Position numbers and translations under genes: made by a program. From Apophysomyces variabilis (taxonomy: Eukaryota; Mucoromycota; Mucoromycetes; Mucorales; Mucoraceae), in contig MZZL01000385.1 of the NCBI GenBank assembly GCA_002749535.1, positions 1 through 64,000 on the forward strand: a DNA stretch of 64,000 bases, written 5' to 3'. Position 1 is the first letter of the stretch, and every line of letters starts with the position of its first letter. The notes under the pieces are model-generated. The model saw only the letters and a program-made list of their open reading frames with translations, ran no database searches and had not been told where the DNA came from. Positions 32,115 to 44,793 of the stretch are shown here, in pieces.

Positions 32115-33647
32115 TATTGTCACGCATTTTTAATTATCTGTATTTGCATTAAGAATGGTTCTTCCATCGTACGAGCAATGTATTCAAAATTTTTCAAAAG
32201 TTTCTCCCCTAGCTTGTTTGAGGACAAGGGCTGACGATCTGTTTCAGCTCGATTTCGAACTGCGGCATCTTATTATTAAACGCACATACATTTCGATGGA
32301 ACAAACATGAACAAAACCAAGGATTGTAATATTTGACGTATATTTGCAAAACTCAAAGTAGAGATAGCCGACGTCAAACGGCAGATCTTACGTTAAATGC
32401 AGAATCCGCTGAATCGTACTGTATTTCCATTTTGCCAAACAGTTAGTGCAGCTAAAAAAAACCTAAGCTTGATACTAACGGACAAATACTAGTTGCTGCG
32501 CTGTAAAACTTTAGGTTGACACATCTCCTGAATTGGTCTAGCAATGTTCGACAACGTTCCTACGCATAACCTCCTCGTTAGTCGCATGCAAGAAACCTGA
32601 ATAATTTTCACGAGTGGACATAAAAAATAATAGTAACATCATCAACTTCAATGACACTTATTAAGTATTGTGCGTAGAAGCGCTATCTATTCATTTGTCT
32701 GTTGGATCCTTCCCGAATTGAGTTTGCGATACGTAACTATTCCAAATCGATTAAGAGCAGCATCCTTTCCTGTAAAAGCAGAAATCGAGCATTCGTTATA
32801 AGTATATATATCTTAGTATCGTCTTGATCAAAATTATAAGGCAGAGGGAGACAACAGCGATACACTTGATGCACACACACACATATATATATAAAAGTAC
32901 CAAAACTTTACAATAGATTTACTGAAAATGCGATATTATATTTACGAGGGAAACAGCGTTGAATTGCTAGTAATTTGGATATTCGCACTTAGGGAGAGTG
33001 TGATGTCGATTCGTACCGGAGATCGATTATATCCCCAATCCTATGCATGACTGTTACTATGCTGCATGGTGTTACCAGAATATGAAAGCCACTCATCCAT
33101 ATTCAAGTTGCAAAGCTCTTTCTGGATCTTGCTATAGCGAAACAAGTAATGATTGTTTTAAATGATTCACTTGTAAATAGGTGCAAACAATGACGGTTGT
33201 CGGGAAGCACAGTTCGTCACATTGGTATTTATGAGCAAACAGGCGCAGATGGATCATGCATGCACGTGTTCAATAGCTGAACATGTGAGCCCATCCAAGA
33301 TTTTTCGTTCTTCCCATCCTCCTGCTTAAACTTTATTTCCATGAGCATAATATAGCGGTACCTTTAAGTCAGTTTGAAGTATTTTGAATGGCATCAATCC
33401 ATAGTGATCTACTATACATAGAGAAGATGATCATCTGTATGTGTACTTATCTGCTTTAGAGTGAAAAAGCGTCTGCGTTATGTAAGATACCCGAATAGCC
33501 GTGGGAGAGAAACCGCAAACAAGAAAACACGAAATGTCAGGGTTTTCTCATTTTGGATTGGCATGATACAAAATACATGAAAACGGTATGAAACTGTAAC
33601 AACCTATTTTTCTTTTCCTTTCTTTGCTTTACATTCTTGTCTTTCTG
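32115..33647. other. Spacer with dispersed repeat, before the WOPR gene
   Basis: Holds the left copy of repeat R (32431 to about 32945) and a CA/TA microsatellite at 32873-32893. From 32950 to 33647 nothing is recognised apart from the pyrimidine-rich leader of the next gene. Confidence 0.45.
32431..32735 (+). repeat. Repeat R, left arm of an inverted pair around the WOPR gene
   Basis: 32459-32735 reads identically, as reverse complement, to 35968-36244. The similarity extends less perfectly to TTTGCCAAACAG at 32431. Beyond 32735 the arm continues as repeat R to about 32945, where the right arm is diverged and deleted. Confidence 0.85.
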
Positions 33648-35133
33648 ATGTCAGTGGTAGAGACTTTTTTTGGCTACGTTGAGACCACAAGAGATTCATT
33701 GCTGTTGTTTGAAGCCTGTAAGCGAGGCATATTACCTCGTATCAATCGACGACTCCAAGAAAAAGAACGTCAACTAGTTCGAAGTGGTGCCGTATTTTGC
33801 TTTGATGAAAACGAAAGCGGTAATAGTTTTATTTTGCACATAAAAAAAATTCATATCGTTTTAAAGGTATCAAGCGGTGGACGGACGGATTAGTATGGAG
33901 CCCCTCTCGTATCCTTGGCAATTTTCTAATTTATCGCGAGCTGGATAAAGCCAGTCATCCGGATGACGAAGGAGACATCTACAAGAAAAAGGGAATAGAT
34001 ATTTCAAACCGTCGACGACGAGAACGAGCCCTTCTTGGCTCGCTGAAGAACAGCTACCGATTTAAAGAGGACGGACTTATAAAAAAGTCTATGTCCCTCA
34101 TGATCAACGGCGTGCAGCAGCATCTCATCAGTTATTACAACAAAGAAGATGTACTGACCGATCAACTTTCTACGCCTTCCAGTGTCCCTTTTCTGGCGTC
34201 CATCACAATATCACCTGATCTTTTGCTCCGTCAGAACTTCCGGATCCCTTTGTTATTGAATGAAGAGATACCAAGCGGTGGGTTGGTTCAGTTGGATAAC
34301 AAATCATATTCAGCTGAAACTGTGTAGTTAGGAAAAGTACTAGCACAAAAACATCGCAGTGCTTGAGCGGAAAGAAAACTCAGCAATATCATTATCCTGA
34401 ACTGGTACGTTATTCTACGTCATCGACAAGGTGCTTGCCATCAAGAGCATCCGTTGATGATGGTAGTTATCACAACAACACAAACTTTTCATACTCGGCA
34501 TCTTCTTCCTGCAAAGCCGATCCCTTACTGATGGTACCAACTTCATGCTCAAATCCGACCGCCATAGAAGATTCTTCTATAACAGGCAAACTAGAACACT
34601 ATGTGGACCGTCACCGATACCGATCCCTGTCTTTTACAGCGCCGCACCCGTCCCGTATGTCATCGGAATTGCAACAGCAACCAAGACAGCGGGACCAGAT
34701 GTATCATGAACAGCATGGAAACTACAACTACAACATTGCACCTACATATCCATCAGATATTTCTCTTCAAGAACCAACTAACAAAGTCGAAGGAAATGCG
34801 CGAAATGAGCGAAATTTATCATTACAGCACGAGCCTGTCATCAATGAAGCATCGCCGCAACAACAGACCAAAAGCATCAATACAAGATCCTCGTCTTCGT
34901 GCTCGACGTTACCCTATGGTGTTGGTTCCTTTGAGATACCGGCCAAATTTGTGACTAACGACTTCAATCGGTACGATCAGAACCCGCATCAACATTTATT
35001 TTCCTCTTCGTCTTTTCACACGATCAATCATGCTGCCTTGCATACAAGGACAGAATTAGTCGCCAACTCATTTATGCTCGACCCTAATTTATTACTGGGC
35101 TTAAATTCTGGAGAGTTTGAGATGCAAATGTGA
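33648..35133 (+). CDS. WOPR (Gti1/Pac2 family) transcription regulator
   Basis: WOPR proteins (Wor1, Ryp1, Gti1, Pac2) are fungal DNA-binding master switches for morphology. The first exon (33648-33819) gives FFGYVETTRDSLLLFEACKR and NRRLQEKERQLVRSGAVFCF. After the intron 33820-33866, the second exon gives GIKRWTDGLVWSPSRILGNF. The second half of the WOPR domain follows a linker (GSLKNSYRFKEDGLIKKSMS, then HLISYY). A second short intron (34322-34359, 38 nt) would join in frame to 34360-35133. That exon encodes a Ser/Gln/Asn-rich tail of about 258 residues, typical of the family's disordered activation regions. If that intron is not used, the protein stops at 34327. The gene sits between near-identical inverted repeats. 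Confidence 0.9.
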
Positions 35134-36761
35134 ACTCTTCTCGTTGTACATTAGTTCTTTTATTAATCGAAAAAAAAAACTTAAAAACTCGTCTCCGATC
35201 TTACCCTGGCTAAAACGGCTTTAAGACATTTGTATTTTGATTGCGATTTTTATTCGCCACACCAACAGACGATGCTGTTATTAGCAGGGTCAACTGCAGA
35301 ATCATTACAACAATTTTACAGCAACTGTTGTTTGTATGCGTTCTGAACTTGAAACGTTATGACATATTTAGAATGCATTTTAAGGCAGCTTTGATCACTC
35401 GAAGGCATACATGACAGAAAACGACGTTAAGTCATGGTTTGTTTAAAAGCGAGAACGTTCTTTTGTTTCATTGCATCTGCAGTTTCTATTTCGTCCATCC
35501 GTATATGGAAAGTGTTATGAGCGAAGCTCACAAGGACATTATTTCCTATATATTATCGTTTGGCCATTTGTGCAGAAAACAATCACCATCAGAAGTCTTT
35601 TTCATTACCTTTGCAGACAGTCGGGATTATTGATAATATGAGGATACTGTGTATTCAAGACTCGGCGCTACTGCATAATTTGGGATACGATACCCGTGCT
35701 TTGACCAATATGCATGAGATCAGTGCGGGCGGCCAAGTGCAGTAGAATTGATGGGACTGCAAAAGCAGCTCGACATTATTCTGTATCTTCGCTCGCATTC
35801 CAATATCAGCCGCTCATACGTTGCATATGTAACATGCTCCACCTCGTCAATGATATAATTGTGGCAATGCACGTGGTAATGCCTGTATTGATTTCCGAAA
35901 CCACGTCGTCTTATTCTTTTAATCAAGATGATACTGGAAATGATACTCTTGGTCTATCTTAAATAGCTACGTATCGCAAACTCAATTCGGGAAGGATCCA
36001 ACAGACAAATGAATAGATAGCGCTTCTACGCACAATACTTAATAAGTGTCATTGAAGTTGATGATGTTACTATTATTTTTTATGTCCACTCGTGAAAATT
36101 ATTCAGGTTTCTTGCATGCGACTAACGAGGAGGTTATGCGTAGGAACGTTGTCGAACATTGCTAGACCAATTCAGGAGATGTGTCAACCTAAAGTTTTAC
36201 AGCGCAGCAACTAGTATTTGTCCGTTAGTATCAAGCTTAGGTTTTTCTTTTAGCTGCATCAACTGTTTGGCAAAAAGCGACACTCTTTTTCTAAGATATA
36301 CAAGTGTGGCATTTCGAGTTGTTATAATCTCATAATGCCTTAAGAGGAAAAACTCGTAACGACTTTGCTTCTCGCTGGTCATTTCGACTTCAGGAAGACC
36401 GTACTGAGATAGAGTTGTTCATTTACCGAGGTTGCAGATAGTATTCTAGTTAGGTAACTTTTAGCCCGTTGTAGCAATTCATAGAATAATGTGCTTCTGT
36501 TTGTTCCTATTGAGTTATGCGCTTATTTTACATTATGATATACTCTTGCTGGAGATGTGAAAGCTGTTAATAGCCGTAGCATCCTTTGGAATGAAAGACG
36601 CATTATATAGCGTGAGTAGGTCGGATAATCATCCAATCATATTTAATAGCGCGTTTTTCAGAGCCCTGCCAAAATTGGAAATCCATCCCGCGCGGCCCTT
36701 TTCCGTTCAACTTTCGGCAACTTCATCTCGACTTCATCTCGTTTATCCAGCTAACCCTGTC
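35134..36761. other. Spacer with right arm of repeat R
   Basis: Contains the inverted repeat arm (35968-36275). Short frames at 35439-35962 show no domain. Confidence 0.4.
35968..36275 (-). repeat. Repeat R, right arm of an inverted pair around the WOPR gene
   Basis: Reverse complement of 32431-32735; 277 bp of it (35968-36244) show no mismatch by eye. To the left (35880-35967), weak similarity to the rest of repeat R continues with a deletion. Confidence 0.85.
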
Positions 36762-39700
36762 ATGGCTTATCTTTCGGCAGATAAAGCGGAATCTGAGCTT
36801 GCCCAGAGCATAAAAAAGGCTACTAATGCGGAAGAAACAGCGCCTAAGCAAAAGCATGTCCGCAGTAAGTTTGTAGAGCATATAGTTGCGTTACATTTGA
36901 ACAAAAGGACTAACACATTATGATAGAATGCATCGTATACACTTGGGATCATCGCACATCAGCTGTAATTTGGAATATTTTGAAAGTACAGCCATTACTG
37001 TCCGACGAAGTACAGGCCTTTAAGGCTCTCATCACCGTGCATAAAATCGTCAAAGATGGACACCCCAATGTAAGTCTATCGCGTTGTTTAAATGGCTCTG
37101 CGATAAGGCACTTTTATTCGCGCGACAACGCTATTTTTACTAGTTACTGAACTTTAACCGTGTTTCTCTCGCAGGTTATTAAAGATGCACTTCGAGAAAC
37201 CGGGTGGCTGGAAGTGTGCGCTCGTAGTGTTAATGGCGATGGTATCAGAGGGTATGGCACCTTGATCCGCAATTATGTGGACCTACTATTGCACAAGCTG
37301 CAGTATCACCGCGATCATCCTGAATTTAATGGTACCTTTGATTACGAAGAATATATCAGCTTGAAGAACATCGATGACCCGAACGAAGGGTAAGTGCAGC
37401 AATAAATTACGTATTCTGAGCGTTTACTATAGATTTGAGACGATTAACGATCTGATGGTTCTTCAAGAACGCATCGACCACTTCCAGAAAGTAGTCTTCG
37501 CAAGTTTCCGTTCACATTCCAACAATGAATGCCGTATCGCCTCTCTTGTACCCCTGGTAGAGGAGAGTTATGGTATCTATAAGTTCATCACTAGCATGCT
37601 AAGAGCTATGCACAAACGTAAGCGATCATTGATTAGTGTGCACTTGCTGAGGAAAATCCTTAGGAACGGATGCGATTGACGCTCTTGCCCCGCTGCGTCA
37701 AAAATTTAACGCTCAACATTACAGTTTGCTCAAATTCTATTATGAATGCTCTAATCTCAAGTATCTCACAAGCTTGATAAATGTTCCCAAGCTACCTCCC
37801 GACCCGCCATCCCTTATTGATTCTTCCACACCACAATTACCCAAACGCCCCGCTGCCATCCAACGCGAGCCAACTCCCCCACCAGCCCAGCCATCACCTG
37901 AGCCTGTTATTGACTTTTGGTCAGAACAGCAAGCCCGACAACAGCGTGAATATGAAGAACAGCAACGGCGATTGGCCCAACAGAGAGCAGATGAGCAAGA
38001 AAGACTGAGACAGCAGCAGCTTCAACAACAGCGGGAATTCGAAGAACAACAGCGAATATTAGCAGAACGTGAGCGACAACAGCAAGAAGAACTTCTACGG
38101 CAACAAATGCAAAACCATCAGGCTGGAAGGATAAACGACCTGGAGATGCAGCTCTTAAACTGTAGGAACCAGCTGGAACGTGATCAAATGCTCCTCGAAC
38201 AATACGACAGGGTATGACATTCCACTCTCAGATATTTTATACGGGCTATTGAAACAGAGATTGTTTTTTTAGAGAGTAAAAGCTTTGGAGCAAGAGATGG
38301 CTCTTATGAACTCCAACAGCCAGCAAAGGGATGCTTCCAAAGATGAGCTTATCAGATCTCTACAAAGTATGCGATTGCTAAAATATCGACACGCAAGAAC
38401 TGACAAACCCTAGATGAAATCCAAATGTGGAAGAATAAGTACGAGGCTTTGGCAAAATTGTACAGTCAACTGCGGAAGGAGCATATTGATCTGTTGAACA
38501 AGTATAAGCAGCTTCAAGTGAAAGCCAATTCGGCTCAGGAAGCGATGGAGAAGTTCGAACGTATCCAGGCGGACATGCGTGCTAAAAATGTCGAATTGGC
38601 TGACTTGATTCGTGAGCGTGACAGGGCTCGTAATGAACTAGCTCGATTACAAGGGGTACGTATGATGATCCATGCAAAGACATTTTTGCCGACCTAAACA
38701 ACTGCGTAGGGTCAACGTGATGAAATGGACCGTCTTCGACGGGAATTAGAGGAGGCACAAGCTCGTGCCCAAGATCTGGGCAGATCAAAGGGTGACGAAG
38801 TTAGCGCTCTGTTGACAAAATTCAACAGAGAACGAGCCGAACTCGAAGCAAGCCTTACCGAAAAGCAAGCTCTCATTGATGAGTTTCTCAAACAATTAGA
38901 GGAGCAGCAAGGTGATGCAGATCGTATTCGTCAGGTATTATTCACTATCTACTATTCTCTAGTCATCAGGCAACTAAATGTTCTTTATAGGAAAAAGACG
39001 AGGAACTTGCAGTTATGCAGGCTGCTATGGACGAATGTCTACAACAGTTAGCCGAATTGCAGCATGTAAGTAGAGAATAGAAGAACAAAATTGTTCTTAT
39101 TGGTTTGTATAGAATGATAAACAGCGGGACCTGCAAGACCAGTTAGAGCGGCTTGAGGGTGACCAAACAAATAAGCTTAACCAAATTCTAGACAGTATCT
39201 TGACTACCTGCATACAGAAGATCAACGATGGAGTTTATGAACTTGAAACGCCTGGGCAACATGGAAATGAGAACGCTACACCCGAGCTGACTTTATCTAT
39301 GACCGAAAGAGCGAGTATCACTTCTGTCGAGTTCATGTCTGCTTTCAGTAAATTCTTGGATGGTAGTAATTCCGGTGATCACGGTTTGACTATCACACGG
39401 GCGTTAGGTTTCTCAGATACTATCATTGATGTCCTGCTTCACGCGAAGGGAATTACCCGACTTGTGGTGGAGGATGAAGATATAGACGAAATTATAAAGT
39501 TGGCGCGCCAGTCCGCGGAAGCGTGCATACAGTACTTCAGCAGTGTGATGTCCAGTTATCTGAAGATGCTTCCTCCTGCGCAGCGACCTGAAGTTGTGAT
39601 CCAGGGTGATATGCGCGTGCAAGAAGCGCTGACCAAGCTATCGAACAAGACTGAAGAGCTTATCTTGGCTGGTGCGACAGACCTCAACAAACTGGGAGAA

Positions 39701-40534
39701 ACCGAAGTCGGCGATCTTGTTGAACAAGAAATGTCTAATGCAGCCCGAGCCATTGAAGAAGCTACAGCCAGAATCCAAGAATTAATGCGTCGCCCTGCTA
39801 ATCCAGAATATTCAGCGACCGATTTGCAGGTGCATCAGCTTTTGCTGAACTCCGTTCTGGCTTTGACCAACGCAATTGCCAATCTGATCAAATGTGCAAC
39901 GGCTTCTCAGCAAGAGATCGTTGCACAAGGCCGCGGCACTTCTTCCAAAGCAGCATTTTATAAAAAACATAACCGCTGGACTGAGGGTTTAATATCTGCT
40001 GCCAAGGCAGTTGGTGTTGCTACCAATTTACTTGTAGAAGCTGCTGATGGAGTGATCAGTAAGACTCATTCACTGGAGCAGTTGATCGTAGCTTCCAACG
40101 AAGTTTCTGCAGCAACTGCTCAATTGGTGGCTGCCTCACGAGTAAAATCGACCTTCATGTCTCGCACACAGGAGCGTTTAGAACTGGCGGCTAAAGCTGT
40201 GAAGGACGCCGCAGCCGAACTAGTTAAGCAAGTCAAGAACCTCGTATCACAAAAGGCAAATGACGAAGGGTTAAATGTTGACTTCAACAAGCTCTCAGTA
40301 CACGAGTTTAAGCGACGGGAAATGGAGCAGCAGGTTAAGATTCTCAAACTAGACGCAGAATTGACTAATGCTCGACGTATCTTGGCGGAAATGAGGTATG
40401 GTGGTATTTCTTCTCTTCAGCTAAAGGCCTAACGTTTTTGGTTATTTTCAATAGACGAAGCGGATATCACACAGGTAATGAACAGTTATCAAACGCTAAC
40501 GGAACTAAACCGCCTTGTAGAGGAAACCGATTAA
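36762..40534 (+). CDS. sla2: Sla2/HIP1R-type endocytic adaptor
   Basis: The protein links clathrin, PIP2 membranes and actin during endocytosis. About eleven exons. An N-terminal ANTH domain (KKATNAEETAPKQKHVR, CIVYTWDHRTSAVIW, EFNGTFDYEEYISLK) is followed by a Pro-rich linker, a long Gln/Glu/Arg coiled coil (37900-39180) and a C-terminal I/LWEQ (THATCH) actin-binding module (about 39900-40400: FYKKHNRWTEGLISAAKAVG, ASNEVSAATAQLVAASRVK). Good junctions include 36864/36927, 37069/37175, 37389/37433, 37617/37664, 38211/38273, 38366/38414, 38655/38710, 38937/38991 and 39065/39113. The last intron is best placed at 40404-40454, giving a C-terminus ending LNRLVEETD; without it the frame stops at 40432. 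The start ATG at 36762 fits the usual short Sla2 N-terminus. Confidence 0.94.
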
Positions 40535-41807
40535 TTCATCTCATCGTTGCTGTAAAATTAGAAATTGCTATTGTTTTACCAGGAAAATGTCAAAGAGACG
40601 AGCTCGTTGTTTGGCAGTTTGCTGCAATTTTGAATTATCCCCTATTTGGATTGCCTTTAAGGAACTTTTCGCGAAGAGGTTGGCACTTTAGTACTTGACG
40701 TCTTGTTTCTTTCAAACAGCCCATTTGCCTTAGCTGCCTATGTGTTTTTTATATGCTTCATCATAGTTTCAGAGAGAAAATCCCGCTGAAAGCGTAATGG
40801 CTAGTGGCCTGATCATCCATTGAAGGAGATGATTGAGTCCAATCTTTTAGGATTACACGTCTGTTCTGACGTGTGAGTTCTTCCTACCATGCATGAACAG
40901 TAGATATATGTATGGACGGTATTTTCTGCAATGTTTACTGTCAGAAACTGCAATGCGCTGCAAGAAACCGTCAACTACGACTTTCCCATTGGAGAACCAT
41001 ACAGCATGAATGGTGTAACGAAAATAATATCATGTCCTAGCCATAGCTGAGTTATACGGATGTATCTTGTGAAGTCAATGTAAATTAGGAGAACACTGGT
41101 TGACGTATATTCTGCACCGCAGTATGAAGGTTTCTATAGGATATTACTTAGATTTTCATGCTGACCACACTACGCAAGCTCCTGGGAAGGCAGCATATAC
41201 AGAAGCAGCTAGAACTGACGAGGTTACAGTGAAGTAGCGAAATGATTGATAATTCACACATTTTCACTTGAAAATGCATTGTGTAAAACTCATATAGCTG
41301 TAGTAGCATGCCCTTATGGTCACCAGCTATATATGTCAAAACCAGAGATGATATTGTAGTTAGCAGGATCGACAATGTACAGTACAGTGGCACTCAAAGT
41401 TATGTAGCTGGATATGCGTTTAGATAATGGGTTCAGCTTACGAAATCTTTATGTGATTTGTCTATACTGTTCCTGATCCTTAGTCGAGACCTGTGTACAT
41501 GAGCATACAATCAACTTCTTAACTGAAAGCCGTCATCAAAGGCACCTGATTCTATTCGGTAAGCCAACTTTTGTAAGCTCTATACATGCGATAAGTATGC
41601 TTAAGGAAAGATTTACGGGATCGAAGGTTCTTTTTGATGAGGTTATATATATTAAGACGTCTTTTCATGCAGCTCGTTGTGGGGAGGTAGTGCGTTTTTT
41701 TCGGTCATCGGTCTAGGTTGGCGAAGCCACAAGCCTGGTTGAGTTTCCGCCACAAAGGTGCATGCTTAAGAAGGAACTTTAAAAAGTACACCCACTCATT
41801 ATTCCTC
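40535..41807. other. Intergenic, nothing recognised
   Basis: AT-rich spacer. The minus-strand frame 41148-41393 has no domain. Confidence 0.4.
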
Positions 41808-42768
41808 ATGACTACCACACCGCTTAAGATCAAATTAAGGCTATCTGCACCTTCTCCAACTCCATCCTCACCAGCATCATCAATAAGGCAGAACAAAGAC
41901 GATGAGGATACCGCGCCATCAATGGTAAAACGAGCAAAGCCAAACCCGCGCGCTAGAAAACCAGTTTTATCAGCAGAGTACGTACGTAGAGAGCTGCAAG
42001 ATATACAGAAAGATTAATCGTGTATGGATAGAGCTAAGACAGCGGCAACAGCAGTTGGTGAGGAAGATGGAACAACAGAAGATGGTAGGAGCAAAACAAG
42101 AAAGAATTAAAGAGTATAACGATCAATGATATAAGAAAAAGGTCAACGGGATCGTGCAGCTCATGTAGTGCGTGGGCATCGAAAAGATATCCTGAAATAT
42201 AAGGATGTCAAAGCTCGACGCTGGACTCGTACTAACTTGACGTTTCGAACGTTGGATGGGTCTGAAATTAAACTACCAAGTTGGCGAACAGGTACAAAAA
42301 CGAAAGAGTACAGGATAGGGTTCGTGCAGGACAATGCTAATTCAAATACTAGAGGAGAGAATGAAACTCAATGACCGACCAACAGAACCAACTTCAGTAG
42401 CCGAAATCGATCAATTATTTTCGTCTACAGGAGGTGAAAAGGATTTTCGACCGTTCCTGTGCACGCAGCCTGGCTGTTCTAAATCGTTTACAACGTTTGA
42501 TCAGCTTCAAACTCATGAGACTAACATGCACGGCACCAAGAAGTTGATCTGTGGTATTGATGGTTGCCATAAGAGTTTTGTCACTCCAGGACAGCTCACG
42601 AAGCATCGTAAAATGGTACATTTCCGAGCAGCTCGTAAAGCAAAACTAGCTGCAGCAGCTGCGGCAGAGGCAGCGGCAGCGGCTGAAACAAGCAAAGAAG
42701 AAGGAACACCCATAGCAACCAACGATGAAGACACTGTGGATATTGGAAATTCTGAAGACACTATGTGA
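41808..42768 (+). CDS. C2H2 zinc-finger protein, exon structure uncertain
   Basis: The C-terminal exon encodes two classical C2H2 fingers, FLCTQPGCSKSFTTFDQLQT-H and LICGIDGCHKSFVTPGQLTKH. An Ala/Glu helix and an acidic tail ending at 42768 follow. Upstream, MTTTPLKIKLRLSAPSPTPS begins a Lys/Ser/Pro-rich segment (41808-42017). Next come a charged helical segment in another frame (42022-42128, IELRQRQQQLVRKMEQQ) and RRWTRTNLTFRTLDGSEIKL (about 42210-42270). These pieces appear to belong to one gene, but joining them needs very short introns (roughly 22-31 nt) or frameshifts, and I could not settle the splicing. The KIKLRLS start recalls chromatin-associated subunits, but no family is assigned. 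A nuclear DNA-binding role is likely. Confidence 0.7.
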
Positions 42769-42944
42769 TTACTTTTTTGTACTCTTGTTTCTAGCCCTCT
42801 TATACTGATGTTGTGATGCAAAAATACCAGCATCCCCATCCATCTCATCTACATGAGTCAACCGTTTCCTTCTTTCGTCGTCCTGGGCACGTCTTCCCCT
42901 GTTTATATAATAAATTAAATATTTCTCGAAACATTGGTCAACGC

Positions 42945-44378
42945 TTACTTCTCTTTCTCTGATAAATGATTTCGAATTTCTGGATAAGTTGGCAGCATGG
43001 ATGGTTCTTGTGCTACACAGACATGAGCCTTATTACCTATTCAACAACGTAGCTTACCTCGTGGAGATTCATAAAAATAGCTATGCGTTAATGCTTGTTT
43101 GACTGTTAGTCTTGATCGGGGATTGTAAGTTAATAAACCAGCCAAAAGATTAATAGTTCCCTCGCTGTGACGAGGAAATACTATCTTGATGTTATTATAT
43201 CTATATGGATTTCAGTGAGTAACGACGGTATGACCTGATCTGCTTGTAATGTACTCTTGCTTAGGTAATACGAGTGACTTTGCCAACGGTAGCTTTGAGA
43301 ACCCTGGCCATATATGTTCATTTGGAGTTCCCAACAACTTAACGACTAAATCAAGCTGAGCCTGTTCCGTGTTTCCCGGCAAAAGTGGCCGATGTTGCAG
43401 CAATTCCCCCATAATGCACCCAGCGGACCACAGATCCACTGCAGTGGTATAATTCGCTTCTCCAAATAATAGCTCGGGCGATCGATACCATAGGGTGACC
43501 ACATTTGGCGTCATTGGTTTTGATGGTAGACTGAGTGTTCGGGCTAGCCCAAAATCAGCTACAATCAGTGTTTGATGAGCAATATATTTTCACAAAACAT
43601 TGCAAGTATCCTTACCAATCTTGAGGAGACCCGTTGATGTCAATAGCAAATTTGACATTTTAAGATCCCTATTAGAAGCATTGGTATTCTAATGACACTG
43701 TTTGCAAACTGTTATTCACCTGTGAATAATTGAATGATCATGACAATATTCGAGTCCTCGCAGCAATTGATGCATCAAGCACTTTACTTTTGTTCGTTTA
43801 ATTTTTTGGCAATCCGTTTTTACTATTGTTCTCTCTCTCTTCCTCTCTCCTCTCTTTATTACCTTCAGAGGGCGTATATGGCGTAGGTACCATATCTAAT
43901 AACGTACCAAGATCCTAAATGTCCCTCACCTCCACTTTCAGGAAACCCTTGTTTAAACATAACATCATATACCAACCTGTTCACAGTATTCCATGACTAA
44001 AAATATTGATTCAAGTTTTGGGCCAACAGCAACATCGGTTACATTGACGATGTTCGGATGCCTCATTCGCTTTAGGATGCTGATTTCCCGCAAACTCGAT
44101 ATAGGCATGCCATCAGTCTCTCGTTCCATACGTATCTTTTTCAATGCCACTATTTGACTAGATTTCGTATCTTTGACTCTACTGCCAACCTAAAGTCAGA
44201 TTCATTTGGTTTCAAGTTGCATGACGTACTAAACAACGCCATATGTGCCTTCGCCTACGCGATTCAGCTTTTGAAAATCCTCTACATCCCGGCATTCACC
44301 ATAAAACGGTATTTCCTTGTATGGAACCTGCCTCCCTCGTACGCTCGTTAATATGGTATCCTTGCGCTGTTCTGTCAT
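42945..44378 (-). CDS. cdk10: Cyclin-dependent kinase, CDK10 type
   Basis: A Ser/Thr kinase of the CDK10/CDK11 branch. The first exon encodes the Gly-rich loop [12 protein letters not shown]. The next has [14 protein letters not shown] with the catalytic Lys and the helix [10 protein letters not shown], in which PISSLRE is diagnostic. Further on are [16 protein letters not shown] (split by an intron), [23 protein letters not shown] and [36 protein letters not shown]. The C-terminal lobe ([18 protein letters not shown]) ends at [11 protein letters not shown] before the stop at 42945. Most junctions join cleanly; one example is TATAG|ATAT near 43194. The first intron uses an acceptor inside GTTGGCAG, giving VVYRVKDT. 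The match along the whole catalytic domain is closer to CDK10 than to CDK11. The partner would be a cyclin M/L-type protein, not seen here. Confidence 0.92.
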
Positions 44379-44772
44379 GTCAATGCTTCGAGATGACCAT
44401 CCTTTGAGCAGGGAAATGCATCCAAAAAAGCGTCACGGCAGCCTCGGTGTCTTAACCAATCAAATTCGATACGCTGATCATTCATAGAAACTAGAAGTCC
44501 AACTTTACGGAATCATTTAAGCATATTCCAGGCAAAGACCATTAGCTACGCTTTGGCTAAATAAGTAAATTTGCTCCGGCAGTCCTTATCTCCTTTGTTG
44601 TAATTATTAGCAGCTATGGAGATGCTAAATAAACTTTAGCTCTATATTGGTTTGCAAGCGATGCGTAGGGATGTAAAATATTTACTAACGAGTATACGGC
44701 CTCGCTACGCTTTGGCAGCTAAAGAAGCAACTGAGCTTTGTGTTATTCAAGTTGATATCTCACCTCGACCGA
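44379..44772. other. Spacer between cdk10 and Fanzor copy B
   Basis: No gene. The phrase GCTACGCTTTGG occurs twice in direct orientation (about 44548 and 44706), and CTAAATAA occurs twice nearby. These could be repeats linked to the 3' end of the Fanzor element. No terminal inverted repeat like that of copy A was found. Confidence 0.35.
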
Positions 44773-44791
44773 CCCGCATGTGTTGCGCGGG
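44773..44791 (-). ncRNA. Candidate guide-RNA hairpin of Fanzor copy B
   Basis: A CCCGC stem (44773-44777) pairs with GCGGG (44787-44791) around a 9-nt loop, directly after the stop codon (44794-44796) of Fanzor copy B. Copy A has the same CCCGC/GCGGG stem at the same place relative to its gene end. Conservation of the stem with different loop sequence suggests selection on structure. Function is inferred from where TnpB-family guide RNAs normally lie. Confidence 0.45.
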
Positions 44792-44793
44792 GT

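Noticed and set aside
32186..32225. TTTTTCAAAAGTTT stretch resembling the Fanzor terminal repeat
   Set aside because: Only about 14 bases match; the remainder diverges, and there is no partner end.
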